This document shows, one piece after another, positions 1 to 6,708 of a stretch of DNA of 37,600 nt. The stretch comes from Candidatus Omnitrophota bacterium. GTDB taxonomy: Bacteria; Omnitrophota; Gorgyraeia; 2-01-FULL-45-10. Under the pieces are notes generated by a model. The model saw only the letters and a program-made list of their open reading frames with translations. It was not told the DNA's origin and ran no database searches. How positions within the stretch are numbered: the first letter of the stretch is position 1; each line of letters opens with the position of its first letter. The stretch lies in contig JAQUSE010000001.1 in NCBI GenBank assembly GCA_028715235.1, positions 1 to 37,600 of the forward strand, in the 5' to 3' direction. The position numbers and the translations under genes are program-made.

Positions 1-224
1 CGCATTTCATTATCGCCTATACCCAGGGCGACAGAGAGATCCTTCCTGCCCTCCAGATACTTCCAGTCTCCCAGGACCTTAAAACCGTTTATAATAGAGC
101 CTGCCTTTTGTATATCCTCATCGATAAAACCGGCTGTATCGGCGCCTGCCTCCGCGAGGATATCGAGGACTACCCTGCCATGCCCGCCGGCGCCGAATAT
201 CACGATCTTTTCCCTTTTCTTCAT
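1..224 (-). CDS. neuD: NeuD/PglD-type sugar O/N-acetyltransferase, N-terminal part (runs off window)
   Basis: Open frame of 74 codons from an ATG at 222-224 to the window edge; the rest of the gene lies outside. The start is preceded by AGGGG four bases upstream, and only 8 nt separate it from the neuC stop. The translation begins MKKREKIVIFGAGGHGRVVL, a Rossmann-type glycine-rich motif followed by a flavodoxin-like segment. This is the N-terminal sugar-binding domain of NeuD/PglD acyltransferases; the left-handed beta-helix catalytic part is not visible. NeuD-family enzymes acetylate sialic acid or an aminosugar precursor, using acetyl-CoA in the cytoplasm. Position as the last visible gene after neuA-neuB-neuC supports a role in nonulosonate modification. 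Whether it O- or N-acetylates cannot be told from this fragment. Confidence 0.8.
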   Translation of the reverse strand, partial: MKKREKIVIFGAGGHGRVVLDILAEAGADTAGFIDEDIQKAGSIINGFKVLGDWKYLEGRKDLSVALGIGDNEM

Positions 225-232
225 TTTGCCCC

Positions 233-1378
233 TCAATAGGTCAATTGCTTAACAAGCAGTTCTTTGTTCAGGCGTATTGCGGCCAGTCTGTCTGCTATAC
301 GTTGCCCTGCGTGACCGTCGCCGTAAGGATTATTGCAATGTCTCACCTTATTCCTGAATTTCTTATCGAAAAGCGCCTTTTTGATCGCCCTTAAAATTGC
401 GTTCATCCCATGATCGGCGTCTATGACGTTACCGCAACGCTCGCGGCCCCTTTGTCGATCGCCAATATTTACGACCGGAAGCTTGAACGAAGCGGCTTCG
501 ATAATACCGCTTGAAGAATTTCCCACCAGGACGGACGATATTCTCATAAGCCCCAGGTAGTCTGCGTGCGGTATGCTCTTAAAGGCTTTTATGAGCGAAT
601 GCCTCTCGTATCTTTTTATCACATCGATCATCTTCCTGCCTCCGGCGTCGGCATTGGAGTATATTACAATAGTCTGTATCTGTAACTCTTTGACCGCTTC
701 CAGCGTCGTCCGCATATGCGACGCCGACTTGCCTGTTTCGGCGCTTACAGGATGCTGGACCACGATCAATGTCGGACCGTCATTGAGGCCGTATTTCTTA
801 AGAAGTTCTTTCTTGCCCGCGTAACGGCCGGATAGTACACTATCCAGGGCAGGCGCGCCGACTTTAAAGACCGTATCCGGCCTCTCACCCAGCTTTTTTA
901 TCCTTTCTTTCGCCTTATCCGTAGCGGGAAAGTGTATGTTGGACAACTTCGTTATAGCGTGCCTGACAAGTCCGTCTATGTGCCCCGACACCTCGCCTCC
1001 GTGAATGTGCGCGACGGGTATATTCATATAATTCGCGGCGATGGCCGCGGCAAGCATCTCTCCTCTATCGCCCAGCACCAATACTATATCGGGCTTCAGC
1101 CGGAGAAAACTGTCAGAGAACATCGATACGGCCTTCCCGACGGAGAACGCCATTGCATGGCCGGTATCCTCCCAATACGAAATGTTTATCCTGTTGTTTA
1201 TATGAAAACCGTCTTTCTCTATCTCGCGGACCGTATAGCCGAATTCCTTCATCAGATGCATGGAAGTGGCGATAACAAAGAGTTCCAGGCGCTTAGATTT
1301 TTTTATCGCCTTCATCACCGGTTGGAGAATCCCATAATCCGACCGCGACCCTGTTATAACGCAGACTTTACGTTTCAT
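233..1378 (-). CDS. neuC: UDP-GlcNAc 2-epimerase (hydrolysing), NeuC family
   Basis: 381 residues, the usual length for the family. It converts UDP-GlcNAc to ManNAc plus UDP, the first committed step to sialic acid; LegG-type relatives do the same with diacetylated bacillosamine nucleotides. Visible family motifs are GSRSDYG (residues 10-16), LGDRGEM (102-108), HIHGGE (124-129), SNADAGG (241-247) and GNSSSGIIE (286-294), followed by NIGDRQRGR. The ATG overlaps the neuB stop in an ATGA junction, so translation is coupled. No LegB-type dehydratase is present in the window, which favours the plain ManNAc route. The neighbouring genes to the left are not visible, so a legionaminic-type substrate is not excluded. 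Confidence 0.9.
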   Translation of the reverse strand: MKRKVCVITGSRSDYGILQPVMKAIKKSKRLELFVIATSMHLMKEFGYTVREIEKDGFHINNRINISYWEDTGHAMAFSVGKAVSMFSDSFLRLKPDIVLVLGDRGEMLAAAIAANYMNIPVAHIHGGEVSGHIDGLVRHAITKLSNIHFPATDKAKERIKKLGERPDTVFKVGAPALDSVLSGRYAGKKELLKKYGLNDGPTLIVVQHPVSAETGKSASHMRTTLEAVKELQIQTIVIYSNADAGGRKMIDVIKRYERHSLIKAFKSIPHADYLGLMRISSVLVGNSSSGIIEAASFKLPVVNIGDRQRGRERCGNVIDADHGMNAILRAIKKALFDKKFRNKVRHCNNPYGDGHAGQRIADRLAAIRLNKELLVKQLTY

Positions 1379-2421
1379 ATCATATCCGAGGTCAAGACCT
1401 CGTCCTTCTTTATGCGTAGTTTGGCTTTCTTTCCATCCAGAATATACAGGTATTTAGGACTCAAACCTGTCCCTGGCCTCTTCACCGTAAGCATGCTCCG
1501 TCTTATTGTTCGGCCTTTTGGGATATCTTCAAGCGCCACGACGCTCTTCCTTGCTATCCTCTTCACTTCTTCCTCGGCGGAGGCAGGGGCTTTTATGCCG
1601 CCGCCCATGGACTTTTCGGTATTTCTGACAGACCTCACCAGATCCTCCAGCCCCTTAACGTCTAAGGACGCCTTATGGTCCGGGCCCTTCATGGCTCTGT
1701 CCAGGGTAAAATGTCTCTCGATAACACAGGCTCCTAATGCCGTCGCCGCAATCGACGCCTCCAATCCTTCTGTGTGATCCGAATATCCTACCGGACAGTC
1801 AAAATTTTTCTGAAGCGTAACGATCGCCCTTAGATTGGCGTCTTCGTAACGCGCCGGATAATTAGAAGTGCAGTGCAGCAGTATCAGGCGCCTGTTGCCG
1901 GCCGAATAAATTACATCAACGGCTTCCCTCACCTCACGTAGAGTTGACATGCCGGTAGAAAGGATGATCGGTTTCCCGTATCCGGCTGCCTGTTTTAGTA
2001 AAGGGGTGTTGGTTATCTCACCCGAACTGATCTTAAAGGCGGACACTCCAAGCCTATTCAAGAGAGTGGCGCTTTGAAGATCGAACGGAGTAGAGAGGAA
2101 TAGTATCTTTCTTTTTTTGCAGTGATCGGATAATCTTTTAAACGCTTCTTCGGAGAGCTCAAGCGACTTGAGCATCTGGAACTGCGATTTCCCGGGGACC
2201 GCCCTCTTTTGATAAGCGGCTTTCGGCGCGTCCTTCACCACAAGCTCCTCTGCCCTAAAGGTCTGGAATTTAACGGCGTCGGCGCCGGCGTTTTTAGCCG
2301 CGTCGACCATCTTCATCGCTATGGCAAGGCTGCCATTATGGTTCACGCCGGCCTCGGCTATGATAAATACCGGCCGGCCTTCTCCTATCTTCCTTCCCGC
2401 AATCGTAACATATCTTCGCAT
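1375..2421 (-). CDS. neuB: N-acetylneuraminate (nonulosonate) synthase, NeuB family
   Basis: 348 residues from the ATG at 2419-2421. It condenses PEP with ManNAc or a related six-carbon sugar to give a nine-carbon 2-keto acid. A longer in-frame start lies at 2472, but it would run 52 nt into neuA; the internal ATG sits in a TAATG junction with the neuA stop and is preceded by a G-rich site, so I chose it. The TIM-barrel part carries IAEAGVNHNG (residues 21-30), KFQTF (51-55) and STPFD (110-114). Candidate metal-binding histidines are H216 in GYSDHTEG and H237 in ERHFTLD, matching the spacing in characterised NeuB. Residues about 290-348 form the antifreeze-like SAF domain. Neu5Ac, legionaminate and pseudaminate synthases share this fold, so the exact sugar is uncertain. 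Confidence 0.9.
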   Translation of the reverse strand: MRRYVTIAGRKIGEGRPVFIIAEAGVNHNGSLAIAMKMVDAAKNAGADAVKFQTFRAEELVVKDAPKAAYQKRAVPGKSQFQMLKSLELSEEAFKRLSDHCKKRKILFLSTPFDLQSATLLNRLGVSAFKISSGEITNTPLLKQAAGYGKPIILSTGMSTLREVREAVDVIYSAGNRRLILLHCTSNYPARYEDANLRAIVTLQKNFDCPVGYSDHTEGLEASIAATALGACVIERHFTLDRAMKGPDHKASLDVKGLEDLVRSVRNTEKSMGGGIKAPASAEEEVKRIARKSVVALEDIPKGRTIRRSMLTVKRPGTGLSPKYLYILDGKKAKLRIKKDEVLTSDMI

Positions 2422-3053
2422 TACTGTCTGCCCCCGCCGGCGCGTTTCGACAGGATCTCTCCCGCCATCCATAATTCAAATTCATCGTCTATCTCTACGT
2501 TCTCTTCTTTCGAGGTAAATATACGTCCAGCCTTTTTACCGAATATCTTTCCCTTCTTTATCAGGTCTGCCTTTATAACATATACATTGCCGTCGTCGTA
2601 GAAAAATCCTTTCAGGTCCTGGCGCCTCTTATTTATATACGAGCCATACTCCATGAATTTGCATATAAATCCTGTCGCGAGATTGTCCGCTTTCGTCCTG
2701 CGAAACTTCTTTATACACCTGTCTATCAATCCCGGGCTACGGACCGGGGAAGTAGGTTGGAGCAGCACTACCGTGTCCGTGTCGATCAGCGAAAGCACAT
2801 GCTGCAACGCGGAAAGCGTCGTCGCTTTATCCGTCGCCAGTCTCGCGGGGCGATTTATAACGTCCGCTCCGCACCGTTTTGCGATATTGGCTATTACCGC
2901 GTCGTCCGTCGAGACCACAAAGCGATCCAATAGTTTCGACTTCTTCGCCGCCTCAATAGTCCATGCGATCAGGGGCTTACCTGCTACCATCTTTATATTT
3001 TTTCGCGGTATGCCCTTAGACCCTCCGCGGGCCGGTATTATACCTAACGTCAT
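2421..3053 (-). CDS. neuA: CMP-nonulosonate cytidylyltransferase, NeuA family
   Basis: 210 residues, somewhat short because only the catalytic domain is present, with no C-terminal esterase-like domain. It activates a nonulosonic acid with CTP to give the CMP-sugar used by sialyltransferases. The nucleotide-binding signature IPARGGSKGIPRKN occupies residues 6-19; VVSTDD, LLQPTSP and the late acidic segment ENVEIDDEFEL follow, as in NeuA/LegF/PseF proteins. The ATG overlaps the stop of the upstream aminotransferase (ATGA), and its own stop overlaps the neuB start (TAATG). KdsB, the CMP-Kdo enzyme, is related, but the RGGSKG...RKN signature and the adjacency to neuB fit NeuA better. Confidence 0.88.
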   Translation of the reverse strand: MTLGIIPARGGSKGIPRKNIKMVAGKPLIAWTIEAAKKSKLLDRFVVSTDDAVIANIAKRCGADVINRPARLATDKATTLSALQHVLSLIDTDTVVLLQPTSPVRSPGLIDRCIKKFRRTKADNLATGFICKFMEYGSYINKRRQDLKGFFYDDGNVYVIKADLIKKGKIFGKKAGRIFTSKEENVEIDDEFELWMAGEILSKRAGGGRQ

Positions 3054-4225
3054 AAAACCTCTTTAGCTATCTCTTTTACAGACCCAACGATCCTGTCGAT
3101 CTGTTCGCCGGACATCTTTATATTGATCGGGAGCGCTATCGTCCTCCTCAAATGGTCGTAAGATCTCGGCCACAACCCGGTGAGGTCTTTCCCTTTATAT
3201 GGGTCCAGGCCGGAGAGCAGATGGTCCCACGTCCCCGAAAAATGCCAATTGAACGCGTCCGGCAGGTTCTTAGTGCCTACCTTCTTCTCCTTAAGTTTCT
3301 CTACGAACTTTTTAGCTTTTTCGACGCTCTCCACGGTAAAAGTAAGCGTATCGGCAGTCTCGCCTTCCGCGTCGTTAAAGGACCTGAACTTGAGCCCTTT
3401 CACATTTTTAATCCCCGCCATTATCTCCGCTTTATTCTTTTTCTGCTGAGAGATTGCGTAGTCAAGCTTGGCAAGCTGGACGATCCCTAACGCGCCCTGC
3501 AGTTCCATCATGCGATAGTTGAATCCGGCCTGCCGTCTCGTGTCCTCGCCCCTGGGGAAGTTCGGGTTGCACTGGTGGCCGTGATCGGCAAACTCCATCG
3601 CCTTCTGGTATATCTCTTTGTCATCCGTAATGATCATCCCACCCTCGCCGCAGGTGACCGCTTTCCCGAAATCGAAACTGAACGCCCCCGCGTCTCCTAT
3701 CGAGCCCAGGAGCTTTCCCTTATATTTCCCGCCTATCGCCTGCGCGCTGTCTTCCAGGACCTTGAGCCCCGCGTCTTTCGCTATCTTCATTATCTTATCC
3801 ATGTTGCAGGAAGCGCCGTACATATGGACCGGTATCACCGCCTTTGTCTTCTGTGTGATCCTGCGTTTAAGGTCCTCAGGATCCATGGTAAGGGTCTCGT
3901 TCACTTCCGTAATTACGGGGACGGCGCCGCATTCCATTATAGCTTCGACCGTGGCTACAAAGGTGAAGCTCTGTGTTATCACCTCGTCGCCGGGCCTGAT
4001 CCCGAGAGCCTGCAGCGCTACCTTCAGCGCCACCGAGCCCGAAGTAACGGCCTGCGCGTATCCTGAACCGAATTTCTTCGCGAAAACCTTCTGGAATTCC
4101 TGGACTTTAAAAGAACCGTTGCGCATTCCGTCAAATCCGTGCTTGAACAGGATACCGCCGTACTTATCAAATATATCGAGTACCGCCTGGCGTTCCTCCT
4201 TGCCCACCAATTCAAATCCTGGCAT
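3050..4225 (-). CDS. PLP-dependent sugar aminotransferase, KdnA-like (DegT/DnrJ/EryC1/StrS family)
   Basis: 391 residues, fold-type I aminotransferase. The PLP lysine is K188 in SFDFGKAVTCGEGG, and the pyridine-binding aspartate is D159 in LEDSAQAIGG. The start MPGFELVGKEE, the segments DGMRN, FTFVATVEAI and ETLTMDP, and the late DHGH motif resemble Shewanella KdnA as I remember it. KdnA converts 8-oxo-Kdo to 8-amino-3,8-dideoxy-manno-octulosonate (Kdo8N) with glutamate as amino donor. It follows the iron-type alcohol dehydrogenase gene with a 14-nt overlap, the same pairing as kdnB-kdnA. Its placement in front of neuA and neuB raises the possibility that the aminated substrate is a nonulosonate rather than Kdo. 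The family is secure; the KdnA assignment is moderately secure; the substrate is inferred. Confidence 0.75.
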   Translation of the reverse strand: MPGFELVGKEERQAVLDIFDKYGGILFKHGFDGMRNGSFKVQEFQKVFAKKFGSGYAQAVTSGSVALKVALQALGIRPGDEVITQSFTFVATVEAIMECGAVPVITEVNETLTMDPEDLKRRITQKTKAVIPVHMYGASCNMDKIMKIAKDAGLKVLEDSAQAIGGKYKGKLLGSIGDAGAFSFDFGKAVTCGEGGMIITDDKEIYQKAMEFADHGHQCNPNFPRGEDTRRQAGFNYRMMELQGALGIVQLAKLDYAISQQKKNKAEIMAGIKNVKGLKFRSFNDAEGETADTLTFTVESVEKAKKFVEKLKEKKVGTKNLPDAFNWHFSGTWDHLLSGLDPYKGKDLTGLWPRSYDHLRRTIALPINIKMSGEQIDRIVGSVKEIAKEVL

Positions 4226-5396
4226 CTTTAAGGTCCCTTTCCTCTCTCATCCTGCCGAGCATATCCGATAAGTCTTTTTTACTTATGTCGACAGGGTTTT
4301 GCTCAATGGCCTTCTTCAAAACATCATATTGATCTATCAAAAAAGAGACATCACTCTCTTTCAGCCCCAGCGCTGAAAGCTTCGAGGGGATACCCATCTT
4401 CTCGTCCAAGGCTTTCATATATTCGACGAAAGCTTCGTTCTTCTCTTTTATGGAAAGTCCCCTGACAGAGCCCTCTATCAGGTCGTAAAGCTCGGCGTAA
4501 TCCTGGTAACCGCGCGAGACGTTAAATTCCGTAACGGTTGAAAGAAATACCGCGCCCGCCATCCCGTGCGGCACTTTATAATGCGCACCCAACGGATATG
4601 AGAGCGCCCCCGACGGGCCGGAGCCGGCGTTGATAAGCGCTATCCCCGCCAGATATGCCCCCCATTGCAACCTTGAGCAGATCTCTATATCGTGCGGCTT
4701 ATCAGGCATAACCATCAGGCTGTTAAATATTAACCTGAAGGCCTCTTTCGAAAAAATTCTGGATATCGGCGTATGGTCCTTATGGACAAAACTTTCGAGC
4801 GTATGTGTAAGCGCGTCCATCCCGGAAGATACGGCGACGCTCTTCGGACAATTCAGGATGAATGACGGGTCCAGAATGGCGAGAACAGGAAAGTTATATT
4901 CGGAATTGATGCCGAGCTTCTTCTTCTGGGCGGCGTCTGTAAATACGGCATTATACGTTGCTTCACTCCCGGTCCCGGCTGTGGTGGGGATGGCGCTCAC
5001 TGGAAGCGGCTTGGACTTCAGCGCCGGAAACCCTCTATATTCGATAGCCTTGCCCGGATTCGTGACCAGAGTGGCTATTCCTTTTGCCAGATCCATTGTG
5101 CTGCCGCCGCCTATGCCTATTATCACCTCGAACCCCTTATCCATAAACCCGGCCTTATAATTCTCGAGATAATCGTAGTCCGGCTCGGCAACATCGTTTA
5201 TAAACGTCTCTACGTACAGCCCTTCATTCTTCAAACTTGAGGCGGCTTTTGCGGTAGCATCCAGGCTCTTGACTCCGGCATCTATTATAATCGCGGCCTT
5301 ATGGAAACCCAATTCCTTTACAAATATCCCCAGCCTGGCTGAAACGCCTACCCCGTATTTCAAATTTGTCCTTACCCTAAATCCGAAATCTTTCAT
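4212..5396 (-). CDS. Iron-containing alcohol dehydrogenase-like oxidase, KdnB-like
   Basis: 394 residues. The NAD-binding motif GIGGGSTMDLAK covers residues 94-105. The segment TNPG...EYRG followed by KKLGINSEY (159-167) resembles Shewanella KdnB, which oxidises the C8 hydroxyl of Kdo before amination by KdnA. Two usual metal ligands are visible, D194 and H198 in GMDALTHTLE, as is H277 in VPHGMAG. The position of the third histidine ligand is glycine (G263), and the nearby catalytic histidine position is Y267; a spare histidine lies at H272. The protein may therefore bind metal in an altered way. It is longer than KdnB as I recall it. First enzyme gene after the regulator (9-nt gap) and overlapping the aminotransferase, it probably makes the aldehyde or ketone that the latter aminates. 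Confidence 0.68.
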   Translation of the reverse strand: MKDFGFRVRTNLKYGVGVSARLGIFVKELGFHKAAIIIDAGVKSLDATAKAASSLKNEGLYVETFINDVAEPDYDYLENYKAGFMDKGFEVIIGIGGGSTMDLAKGIATLVTNPGKAIEYRGFPALKSKPLPVSAIPTTAGTGSEATYNAVFTDAAQKKKLGINSEYNFPVLAILDPSFILNCPKSVAVSSGMDALTHTLESFVHKDHTPISRIFSKEAFRLIFNSLMVMPDKPHDIEICSRLQWGAYLAGIALINAGSGPSGALSYPLGAHYKVPHGMAGAVFLSTVTEFNVSRGYQDYAELYDLIEGSVRGLSIKEKNEAFVEYMKALDEKMGIPSKLSALGLKESDVSFLIDQYDVLKKAIEQNPVDISKKDLSDMLGRMREERDLKDARI

Positions 5397-5405
5397 ATTA
5401 CCGTC

Positions 5406-5903
5406 CTATTGTAGAAATTTTTCCGCGAGGCTCAACGCGGTCGCAGCCATAGCCTTCAACTCCTCTATCTTCTTCAACCGCTCCTCATATACCTGCGCTA
5501 TGACCTTCTCCTCATCGGTAAGCTCAGTCGCGGCGGACTTTGTTATCTTCTTGAATTCATCCGTCATGTTGGATACTTCCGCTATCCTCTTCTGCACTGC
5601 CGATCTCAGCTTGTTGGCAAATACCTTCTTTATATCAAGTTCGGCCTCATAATAGTCCTTCCTGGAACCCTTTACCCATATATTCTTTACAGCGCCCCAT
5701 TTCTCCAGTTCCCTGATATTAATACTGACACTGCCTTTACTGACTTCGAGTTCCTCAGCCATCTCATCCAGAGACAGCGGCTTGTTGCTAAGATAAAGCA
5801 CAGCATATAGTTGCGCAACAAATTTGTTAAGACCGAAGCTGCCGCATAGCTTACCTATGCTCTCTATGAATTTATCCTGAGCCATCTCCAATTTTCTATT
5901 CAT
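5406..5903 (-). CDS. GbsR/MarR-family winged-helix transcriptional regulator
   Basis: 165 residues. The N-terminal part (about 10-90) is a winged helix: FGLNKFVAQLYAVLYLSNKP, then LSLDEMAEELEVSKGSVSIN as the recognition helix-turn-helix, then the wing around WVKGSRKDYYEAE. The C-terminal part (about 95-165) is predicted to be a helical dimerisation coil. This arrangement is typical of the GbsR branch of MarR-like repressors. The start at 5901-5903 has AAAGG about seven bases upstream; a second in-frame ATG lies at 5883-5885. It is the first gene of the Kdn/Neu operon, directly behind a strong promoter with a palindromic element over the start point, so autoregulation of the whole operon is likely. 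The ligand is unknown; choline sensing, as in Bacillus GbsR, should not be assumed. Confidence 0.82.
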   Translation of the reverse strand: MNRKLEMAQDKFIESIGKLCGSFGLNKFVAQLYAVLYLSNKPLSLDEMAEELEVSKGSVSINIRELEKWGAVKNIWVKGSRKDYYEAELDIKKVFANKLRSAVQKRIAEVSNMTDEFKKITKSAATELTDEEKVIAQVYEERLKKIEELKAMAATALSLAEKFLQ

Positions 5904-5921
5904 ATTATTACCTTTCGCTTT

Positions 5922-5939
5922 GTTTAGAACATTTCAAAC
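5922..5939. promoter_or_regulatory. Candidate operator (imperfect palindrome) over the transcription start
   Basis: Plus-strand sequence GTTTAGAACATTTCAAAC. The outer GTTT/AAAC arms match perfectly, as do inner AA/TT pairs; six of nine base pairs are symmetric. It begins three bases past the -10 box and covers the expected start point, the classical position for repression. Binding by the adjacent GbsR/MarR-type protein is inferred from position and symmetry only. Confidence 0.5.
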
Positions 5940-5941
5940 GT

Positions 5942-5970
5942 AATATACCATAGTACCTGCATTATGTCAA
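5942..5970 (-). promoter_or_regulatory. Sigma-70-type promoter for the regulator/Kdn/Neu operon
   Basis: Read on the minus strand: TTGACA at 5970-5965, a spacer of exactly 17 bases, and TATATT at 5947-5942. The -35 is a perfect consensus and the -10 differs from TATAAT at one position. The predicted start point is near 5935, leaving a leader of about 32 nt with a good ribosome binding site. It sits in the 70-nt gap after the transglutaminase-like gene. Confidence 0.85.
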
Positions 5971-5973
5971 TAA

Positions 5974-6705
5974 TTATACCTCTCCGCTCTCCTTCTCATC
6001 CTCTTTCTCTATACCCAAGACTTTTTTGATCTCAAACCATATCCTTCTTGCGGGCATCTGTTTCTCGGGACGAGTCGTCCTTTTTTCATTCAAAATACGC
6101 TCCAATTCCTGTTTCAGCTCGCTAAAAGGAACTCCCCTATAAGACGAATCCCCGAAGTCCTTGCCGGACATATCATCGATAGTAGCAATCTTCCCGTCCG
6201 CGGTCATGAAATACGTCCCATTATACGAATCGAAGATAGCCCACTTGCCGTTCAATTTGACAAATGACATAATGAACATCGACTTGCGGTCGTTGTAGTA
6301 GACCCTCTCCCAGAATGCCGGCACATGAGCATAGGAACAGAGCGTAGTAAAGACGTCCTGCGATTGGCTGTCGGTGCCGTACCCCCTCACGATAATATTA
6401 TAGATATGGTCATCTACTACCGGCATGCCTTGCGGCACTTTTTTAATACTATCGCCGGTCCATTTAAAAATGGCCAATGCCTTTTCCGCGTCCGTCCTGC
6501 GGGAGGAGGCGACCTCTTTCGCGATCCTGTCGTATTCATAATGGCGCGACAGAAACTCTATCCACTTCACATAAAGCGGCATAGTGATCCTCCGCGTCTT
6601 ACCGTCGATGTTCTGCCGTATTGAAACCTGTAAGTTAAGAACGCCGGCGACTATTAACACGCACACCAGAATAATGGCCGCGCGCTTTATATTTTTCGCT
6701 CTCAT
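5974..6705 (-). CDS. Membrane-anchored transglutaminase-fold protein, apparently without catalytic triad
   Basis: 243 residues. An N-terminal hydrophobic segment (about 8-27) looks like an uncleaved signal anchor, which would place the rest outside the inner membrane. The middle part (about 75-165) resembles a transglutaminase-like core: helix, then DSQSQDVFTTLCSYAHVPAF where the catalytic cysteine loop should be, then FVKLNGKWAIFDSYNG where the histidine and aspartate strands should be. The aspartate (about D159) is kept, but serine (about S115) and methionine (about M146) seem to replace the cysteine and histidine. A charged tail rich in E and K follows. It starts 3 nt after a B12-radical SAM gene and ends that operon. 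The fold call is moderate; function is unknown, possibly binding rather than catalysis. Confidence 0.6.
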   Translation of the reverse strand: MRAKNIKRAAIILVCVLIVAGVLNLQVSIRQNIDGKTRRITMPLYVKWIEFLSRHYEYDRIAKEVASSRRTDAEKALAIFKWTGDSIKKVPQGMPVVDDHIYNIIVRGYGTDSQSQDVFTTLCSYAHVPAFWERVYYNDRKSMFIMSFVKLNGKWAIFDSYNGTYFMTADGKIATIDDMSGKDFGDSSYRGVPFSELKQELERILNEKRTTRPEKQMPARRIWFEIKKVLGIEKEDEKESGEV

Positions 6706-6708
6706 CTC

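Noticed and set aside
932-1777. Plus-strand open frame of 281 codons
   Set aside because: It lies opposite neuC and neuB, which have clear family motifs; its translation shows no recognisable domain and is a shadow of codon bias.
1375-2472. Longer NeuB start at 2472
   Set aside because: It would overlap neuA by 52 nt and add 17 residues unlike the family; the TAATG-coupled ATG at 2421 gives the normal N-terminus.
233-5396. Full legionaminic or pseudaminic acid pathway
   Set aside because: No LegB/PseB dehydratase or pathway-specific acetyltransferase is visible, and the aminotransferase resembles KdnA more than LegC/PseC; the unseen flank keeps this only as an alternative.
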